Assembly (NCBI GenBank): GCA_947172415.1
Contig: OX359194.1
Coordinates: forward strand, 4,216,001 to 4,280,000
Direction: 5' to 3'
Length of the DNA stretch: 64,000 nucleotides
DNA from: Chondrosia reniformis
Lineage: Eukaryota > Porifera > Demospongiae > Chondrillida > Chondrillidae
A program made the translations under genes and the position numbers. Shown piece by piece: positions 56,756-64,000 of the stretch (the stretch's first letter is position 1; every line of letters starts with the position of its first letter). The notes under the pieces were generated by a model that saw only the letters and a program-made list of their open reading frames with translations, made no database searches and had not been told where the DNA came from.

Positions 56756-59700
56756 TTGCATGTACTCGTTGTATGTACTAGTTGTATGAACTACTTGTAT
56801 CTACAATTTATATGTTCTAGTTATATGTATATGTTCTAGTTCTATGTACTAGTTGTAGTACTAGTTACAAGTACTAGTTGTATGTTCTAATTCTATGTAC
56901 TAGTTGTAGTACTAGTTACAAGTACTAGTTGTATGTTCTAATTCTATGTACTAGTTGTATGAACTAGTTGTATGTACCAGTTGTATGTGCTAGTTATATG
57001 TGTATGTACTAGTTCTATGTTCTAGTTGTAGAATTAGTTCCTAGTACTTGTTGCATGTACTAGTTATATGCACTGGTTGTATGTACTAGTTGCATGTACT
57101 AGTCCTAGTTGTATGTACTAATAACATATACTAGTTTTATGTACTGGTTGTATATATGTACTAGTAACTAGATGTTTGTACTAGTTATATATACTAGTTC
57201 TATGGACTAGTTGTATCTAGTACTAGTTTTATGTACTAGTTGTATAGACTAGTTGTAGTACTACTTTAATGTACTAGTTGTGTGTCCTAGTTGTAAGTAC
57301 TATATAGTTGTAGGTTCCAGAACTAGTTATACTAGGTACTAGGTAGGTTATAGTTGCTTGTACTAGTTGTTTTTACTAGTTGTATGTACTAGTTGTAGGT
57401 ACTAGTTGTATTTACTACTAATTAGTAGTATTTTATCAGTTGTATGTAGTAGTTTTATGGACTAGTTGTATGTACTAGTTTTATGTACTACTTCTATGTA
57501 CTAGTGGCAGAACTAATTAATGTACTAGTTGTGTGTACTAGTTGTATGTACTGGTTATATGTACCAATTGTGTGTCCCAGTTGTATGTACTATAGAGTTG
57601 TAGGTTCTAGAACTACTTATAATAGGTACTAGGGAGGTTATAGTTGCTTGTACTAGTTGTTTTTACTAGTTGTAAGTACTAGTTGTATGTAATATTTGTG
57701 CACACTTGTGTGTACTACTTGTATGTACTACTTGTATGTATTAGTTGTATGTACTAGTTGTATGTACTAAATGTATGTACTAGTATTAATTATATATACA
57801 AGTTGTAGGTACTAGTTGTATGTACTAGTTGTATCTACAATTTATATGTGCTAGTTATAAGTGTATGTACTAGTTCTACATACTAGTTGCAGTACTAGTT
57901 GCAAGTACTAGTCGTAGTACTAGTTCCAAGTACTAGTTGTATGTACTAGTTGTATGTACTAGTTGTATGAACTAGTTGTTTGTACTTGTTTGTTGTTGAA
58001 TTAGTCATATGTTCTAGTTGTATGTACTAGTTTTATGTAAAAGTTCTATGTACTAGTTGCAGAACTAATTTACTGTACTAGTTTTGTCTAGTAGGTGTGT
58101 ATACTAATTGTATGTATTAGTTGTTTGTATTAGTTTTATGTACTATTTATATGTACTAGTTACATGTACTAGTTATAACTGTATGTACTAGTTCTAAGTA
58201 CTAATTGTAGTATTAGTTGAAAGTACTAGTTTTATGTACTAGTTGTTTGTACTAGTTGTATGTACTAGTTTTATGTACTTGTTGTGTGGACTAGTTGTAT
58301 GTACTACTTGTATGTACTAGTTGTATGTACTAGTTGTATGTACTGGTTGTATGTACTAGTTGTATGTATTAGTTTTATGTTCCCGTTCTATGTACTAATT
58401 CTATGTACTAGTTATATGTACTAGTTATATGTACTAGTTGTAGAACTAATTGCATATACTACGTAGTGGTACGTACAAGTTGTATGTACTAGTTTTATTT
58501 ACTAATTGTAGGTACTAGTGCTAGTTATATTTACAAGTTATAGGAACTAGTTGTATGTACTAGTATTATGTAGTAGATTTATGTACTAGGTGTGCGTACT
58601 AGTTGTATGTACTAGTTGTATGTGTTTTTTGTATTAACTAGTAATAGTTATATTTACTTGTTGTAGGTACAAGGTGTATGTACTAGTTGTATGTACTAGT
58701 TATGTACAAGTTGTATATACTTTTTGTGTGTACTAGTTATATGTACTAGTTATATGTACCATTTAAATGTTTATGTACTAGTTCAATGTACTAGTTGTAG
58801 TACTAGTTGTAGGTAGTCGTTGTTTGTACTAATTGTATGTCGTAGTTGTAAGTACTTGTACTAGCTATATTTACTAGTTATAGGTACAACTTTTATGTAC
58901 TAGTTGTATATACTAGTTGTATGTACTAATTGTATGTACTAATTGCAAGTACTAGTTTTATGTACTATTTATATGTACTAGTAACATGTACTAGTTATAT
59001 GTATATGGACTAGTTCTATGCACTAGTTGTAGTACTAGCTGTATGTACTAGTTGTAGTACTAGTTGTATATACTAGTTGTATGTACTTGTTTTAGGTGTT
59101 AATTGTATAGTTATATTTACTTGTTTTAGGTACTAGATGTATGTACTAGTTGTATGTACTAGTTATGTAAAAGTTGTATGTACTTGTTGTATGTGCTAGT
59201 TTTATTTTCTCGTTCTATGTACTAGTTATTTGTACTAGTTGTAGAGCTAGTTGCAGGTACTGGTTGTATGTACTAGTTGTATATCCTAGTTGTAAGAACT
59301 AGTACTTGTTATATTTACTAGTTATAGGTACTAGTTTTATGTACTAATTGTATGTACTAGTTTAATGTACTCGTTGTATGTATTAGTTGTGTACTAGTTG
59401 TATATAGTAGTTTTATGTACTATTTTTATCTAGTTTTTCTATGTATTAGTTCTATGTACTAGTTGTAGTACTGGTTGTAAATGCTAATCATATGTACTAG
59501 TTGTATGTACTAGTTGTATATACTAATTGTATGTAATAGAGGAATGTACTAGTTGTATATATGTACTATTTATATAAACCAGTCGTATGTGTATTTACTA
59601 GTTATATGTAGTAGTTGTGTGTTCTAGTTAGAAGTACTAGTTGTGTGTCCTAGGTGTCTGTACTAGTTTAATGTACTAGTTGCATGTACTAGTTGTATTT

Positions 59701-60268
59701 ACTAGTTGTGTTTAATTGATGTAAGTACTAGTTACATTTACTAGTTGTAGTTAATTGTTGTATGTACTAGTTGTATGTACCAGCTGCATATACTATATAG
59801 TTTTAGGTTCAAGTACTAGTTATGCTAGGTATTAGGTAGGTTGTTTGTTTTAGTTGTATGTACTAGTTGTATGTACTGGTTGTGTGGACTAGTTGTATGT
59901 ACTACTTGTATGTACTAGTTATGTACAAGTTGTATGTAGTTTTTGTATGTACTAGTTTTATGTTCTCGTTCTATGTACTAGTTTATATATACTACTTATA
60001 TATACTAGTTACATGTGTATGTACTTCTTCTATGTACTAGTTGTAATACCAGTTGCAGGGATATACTTGTTGTATGTACTAGTTGTAGTTCTAGTTGTAT
60101 GTACTGGTTATGTGGACTAGTTGTATGTACCAGCTGTATGTACTATATAGTTTTAGGTTCTAGTACTAGGTATGCTAGGTATTAGGTAGGTTGTGTGTGT
60201 TAGTTGTATGTACTAGTTGTATGTACTGGTTGTATGTACTGGTTGTGTGGACTAGTTTTATGTACTAA
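56756..60268 (-). repeat. 13-bp satellite, reverse orientation
   Basis: A higher-order landmark (ACTATATAGTTGTAGGTTC, then TACTAGGTACTAGGTAGGTT) recurs near 57301, 57592, 59792 and 60148, and elsewhere near 55345 and 62640. A 57-bp tandem duplication is at about 56855-56955. Confidence 0.94.
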
Positions 60269-60483
60269 TAATAGAATATGGATTCCTTATAACTGCGTTA
60301 AACTTATCTTTGGGATGGTACATCCTTCGACTTTTAAGCGTATAAAAACGCAGTTGGTTTTCGATTGTTGGTCAATTCTTTGTCAAACCCTGGGGTCTTC
60401 CTCAGTGACTGATGGTTGAGTGGAAGAATAGCCTCTATATATAGAGAACCGTTTTATCCAACCCAAAACAGCGACAACCACCT

Positions 60484-60879
60484 ATGGATATCAAAGGTGT
60501 AGTTTACCTAATTCCTTGCTCTGAGTGTTCTGCAGTCTACATTGGTGAAACTGGAAGGGCCCTGAAAGAGAGATTGGCAGAACACAAGCGAGAAGTCAGG
60601 ATGGAGAATGTGAACAACGGTATAGCTGTTCACTCCCTCAAGACTGGCCACTCAATTGCCTGGGATAAGGCCAAGATTACACACAGGGATACCCTCTGGC
60701 AAAGGAGAAAGGTCAAAGAAGCCATCAGGATCCAGAAGAGTCAGGCGAGAATGAATTTAGATCAAGGCATTGTGTTACATCAAGCCTGGAGACGATTTAA
60801 TATTCATACTTCCTGTTTTTCTCATCCTGCTGAGGGTCACATGACAGGAAGTAGAAAGGGCGGGAAAAATCCTCTATAA
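60484..60879 (+). pseudogene. PLE GIY-YIG endonuclease domain, intact frame
   Basis: 131 open codons: MDIKGVVYLIPCSECSAVYI, GETGRALKERLAEHKREV, NNGIAVHSLKTGHSIAWDKA, then a basic helical tail (RRKVKEAIRIQKSQARMNLD) to the stop. This is the best-preserved endonuclease in the window: the GVVYLIP and VYIGETGR tyrosine motifs and the Arg/His residues of the GIY-YIG fold are present. It is a truncated piece of the Penelope polyprotein: the RT is absent and 60484 is only the first ATG after the deletion junction. The minus-strand copy at 49433-49851 is its close relative. Confidence 0.85.
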
Positions 60880-60984
60880 ATAGAGGCTATTCTTCCACTC
60901 AATCATCAGTCACTGAGGAAGACCCCCAGGGTCACAATTTTTTACAAAGAATTGACGAAGAATCGAAAACCAACTGCCCGCTAG

Positions 60985-62133
60985 TGGAACATGTCCAAAC
61001 TTCCGGGAATTTTCGATAAAAGTTGCTAAATGAAACTCTTTTTTAATTTATTCTATTTTACTTTAGAAACATCGTATTGCTAAACAAATTATATAGAATT
61101 GAAGAGCTATTCTTTCTTAATATTATGGCTACAAGAGCGTCACGATTGCAGGCTTTTAAAAGAGGGTAAGCAGCCGTAAGTGATAGGTGCCAAATCGCCA
61201 AAAATGTTTTATTAGACTGTGGAAAATACGAATATAGAATAAATGGTGACACCAATCTATGAAGGATAATGATATTTAATGATTGTATTGTAGTCCTTCA
61301 TATCTCAGTTAAACAAGGGAATATTCCAGGAGTATACATACAACTTTTAGGCTGTTACTTACTGAAGAGATTGATGTCAAAAAATGGTTAGATATACAAT
61401 CCTCCACTGTCTAATAATTGGTTCGTTTTCCATTTGTCTCTTCTCCTTCGAGTAGTGGTATTGTCACATGATTATCGGCTAAAATTAGTAGTATAGCTTA
61501 GCCAATATACAATAATTTTTTATGATGTTGCTTATGCACCCAAATATTTGGTAACATGTTTTACAAACATTAGACTTCCGAAGTTGATATGTCCAGGCTT
61601 CTCGATAGCGATACAGTTTCCTTGATCAAAGTTTTTTGTTGTTGTAAGAGGTAAGTGGAAACAGTAAGCATATTGCATGTCTACTAATATCTATGTATTT
61701 ATCAATGGCGAAAATGTATGAGCAATTAACGAAGTATAATCAAAAGAAAATAGAACGTTTTGGTCACGTAAGCCTTAATTCCTCAGCTATTATAATATGT
61801 AAATAATAGCTGAGGAATTAAGGCTTACGTGACTGAAACATTGTATTCTTTTTTGATTATTAACGAACTATAATCAAAAGAAAAATAGAACATTTCGGTT
61901 ATGTAGGCCTTTATTGGTCTTCCTTCGTCATTGGCCTTCCTCCGATATACTATATAAATTGCTCTAAGTTATCACAATTGATAACGACTAGTGATGACTC
62001 GTGACGCTTCAGTGGCTGGTGCTCCGCTTCACGCTCAGGTCACACGCTAGAGACACTTTCGCCTGGAATGTGACACCTCTGTAGGTGCTAATATGACAAT
62101 TTACAAAAATTGGAAATTTGTAGACATGTTATA
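60985..62133. mobile_element. non-coding TIR DNA transposon, copy 2 (inverted)
   Basis: Starts TGGAACATGTCCAAACTTCC and ends AGACATGTTATA; the reverse complement aligns with 16031-17289 along its length. The copy is about 110 bp shorter, mainly because it has fewer internal repeats. It interrupts the right end of a PLE. A minus open frame at 61058-61255 is not conserved in copy 1. Confidence 0.75.
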
Positions 62134-62186
62134 CATGCACATTTTTAAACGCTAAAAAGTCGAAGGATGTCCCATCCCAAAGATTC

Positions 62187-64000
62187 TATGTACTACTTGT
62201 ATGTACTAGTTGTATGTACTAATTGTATTGACCTGTTGTATGTACTAATTGTGTGTTCTTGTTGTATGTATTATTTGTATGTACTAGTAATAATTATATT
62301 TACTAGCTGTAGTTACTAGTTGTATGAATTACTTGTATGTACTTGTTCTTTGTACTAGTTCTATGTACTATTTGTATGTTCTAGTTATTTGTGTATGTGC
62401 TAGTTATATGTAATAGTTGTGTGTTTTAGTTATATGTACTAGTTTTGTGTACTAGTTGTATGAACTAGTTGTATGTACTAGTTGTATGTACTAGTTGTAT
62501 GTACTAGTTGTATGTAAATGTTGTAAGTACTAGGTATATTTACTAGTTGCAGTTACTAATTGTATGTACTAGTTGTATGTATTAGTTGTATATACTAGTT
62601 GTATGTACAGGTTGTATGCATCAGCTGTGTATACTGTGGAGTTGTAGGTTCTAGTACTAGTTATACTAGGTACTAGGTAGGTAATAGTTGTATGTACTAG
62701 TTGTTTGTACTAGTTGTATGTACTAGTTATATGTACTAGTTGTAGTGAAGGTTGCATGTACTAGTTGACTGTTCTAGTTGTATGCAATTGTTGTAAGTAC
62801 TAGTTATATTTAATAGTTGCAGTTACTAATTGTATGTACTAGTTGCAATTACTAGTTGCATATACTAGATGTATCAACTAGTTGTATTTACTAGTCGTAT
62901 GAACCAGTTGCATGTACTAATTGTATGTACTATTTATATGAACTAGCTATATGTGCATGTACTAGTTCTATGTACTTGTTGTAGTACCAATTGCAAGTAC
63001 TACTTGTGTGTCCCAGTTGTACTTACTAGTTGAATGTACTAGTTGTATGCACCAGTTGTTTGTTCTAGCAACTAATACAATGTTCTACTTGTATGTACTA
63101 GTTGTGTGTACTACATATTGTATGAACTAGCTGTATTCACTAGGTGTAAGTACTAGAACTAGTTGTATGCACTAGGTGTAAGTACTAGTACTAGTTATAT
63201 TTACTAGTCTTAGGTACTAATGGTATTATGTAGTAGTTTTATGTACTAGTTATATACTTGTTGTATGTACTATTTTTATGTTCCAGGGTTATGGAATCGT
63301 TCTATGTACTAGTTCAAAGTACTAATTTTAGTACCAGTTGTATGTGCTAGTTGTATGTACTAGTTGTTTGTACTAGTTGCATGTACTAGTTGTATGTACT
63401 AGTTGTATGGACTAGGTGTTTGTACTAGTTGTATGTACTATTTATATGTACTAGTTATATTTGTATGTGCTAGTTATATGTAGTAGTTGTGTGGTGTGTT
63501 TTATATATACTAGTTGTATGTACTAGTACTGGTTATATTTCTTAGTTGTAGGTACTATTTGTGTGTGCTAGTTGTATGTACTGTTGTATGTACTAGTAAC
63601 TAGTTGTAACTATTAGTTGTATGTAATAATTGTATGTCCTAATTGTATATATGTACTAGTAACAACTAGTTGTATGTACAAGTTGTATGAACTAGTAACT
63701 AGTTGTAAGTATAAGTTCTATGTTATAATTGTATGTACTAGTTGTATGTAAAAGTAACTAGTTATATGTACTAGTTGTATGTACTGGTAACTAGTTGAAT
63801 ATACTAGTTGTAAAGAGTAGTTGAATGTACTAGTTGTATGTACTGAATGTATTTACTAGTTGCATGTACTAGATGAAAGGACTAGTTGTATATGCTAGTT
63901 GCATGTTCTAGTTTTATGTGCTAGTAAATAGTTGTATGTACTAGTTGAATGGGCTAGTTGTATGTTCTAGGTGTATTTGCTTGTAACTAGTTGTAGGTAC
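62187..64000 (-). repeat. 13-bp satellite, reverse orientation, runs off the edge
   Basis: The same satellite. GGTTATGGAATCGTTCTATG near 63289 resembles, inverted, the AACGATTCCATAAC units at 45410 and 47155, so higher-order units recur here too. Confidence 0.94.

Larger units (their letters stand above)
60269..62186 (+). mobile_element. 5'-truncated PLE carrying a nested DNA transposon
   Basis: Left inverted end (GGGATGGTACATCCTTCGAC at about 60314), a jump at about 60450 into the coding region, an endonuclease frame, the 3' region and the right end, which is split by the TIR transposon at 60985-62133. The end resumes as TTTTTAAACGCTAAAAAGTC. Both hammerhead-like cores are decayed (GGGTTTGAC left, GGGTCACAATTTTTT right). 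Confidence 0.85.

Noticed and set aside
15330..64000. CRISPR-like regular repeats
   Set aside because: The 13-bp units are contiguous and diverged, with no constant-length unique spacers, and the context is eukaryotic.

Overview
The window is AT-rich eukaryotic DNA, most likely from a marine or other invertebrate animal. This rests on its transposon repertoire: an OTU-bearing Helitron with a 2A-like motif, a LINE with a restriction-like endonuclease, Penelope-like elements (PLEs) with hammerhead-type ribozymes, and pogo/Tigger DNA transposons. I see no convincing host gene, rRNA, canonical tRNA or CRISPR array. The species cannot be named from the sequence.

Layout. 1-720 and 3030-3463 are a 45-bp minisatellite; the second block sits between two 90-bp direct repeats. 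721-7400 is mostly unique DNA with a G/T-rich tract, a 26-bp palindrome, a 574-bp pogo-like MITE (5344-5917) and a 21-bp minisatellite (6919-7150). 7406-14318 is a nearly complete Helitron: hydrophobic 2A-like leader, 23-residue repeats, zinc-finger-like region, HUH replication initiator, PIF1 helicase and OTU domain. It is interrupted by two frameshifts, both at runs of seven A. From about 15.3 kb to the end, the window is dominated by one 13-bp satellite (consensus CTAGTACATACAA). It reads forward to 48,355 and in the opposite orientation from about 48,906.

The satellite carries many insertions. 18816-23171 is an apparently intact two-ORF LINE. It begins with a sequence that fits the double-pseudoknot fold of HDV-like ribozymes, its ORFs overlap as TGATG, and it is bounded by 317-bp direct repeats that look like an exceptionally long target-site duplication. 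16031-17289 and 60985-62133 are two inverted copies of a non-coding DNA transposon. 32894-33332 is a pogo-like MITE. 42871-45359 is a Tigger-like transposon with a broken transposase gene. PLE copies or fragments lie at 49217-50937, 51236-51677, 56036-56755 and 60269-62186. Two of these regions carry hammerhead-like cores, and the 51.2-51.7 kb copy has them on both strands. Three tRNA-like units lie at 51.1-52.1 kb.

The satellite from 42.5 to 48.4 kb is mirrored, base for base in long stretches, by 48.9-56.0 kb. It is therefore a large inverted duplication around a 550-bp spacer, and the later insertions (Tigger on the left, PLE and tRNA-like block on the right) differ between the arms. The arrays also share head and tail cassettes containing short palindromes, which suggests the satellite spread as the interior of a mobile unit rather than only by local slippage.

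The most notable items are the LINE (ribozyme start, 317-bp duplication, stop-start ORF overlap), the paired PLE hammerheads, the large palindrome with a visible Tigger empty site, and the satellite cassettes.
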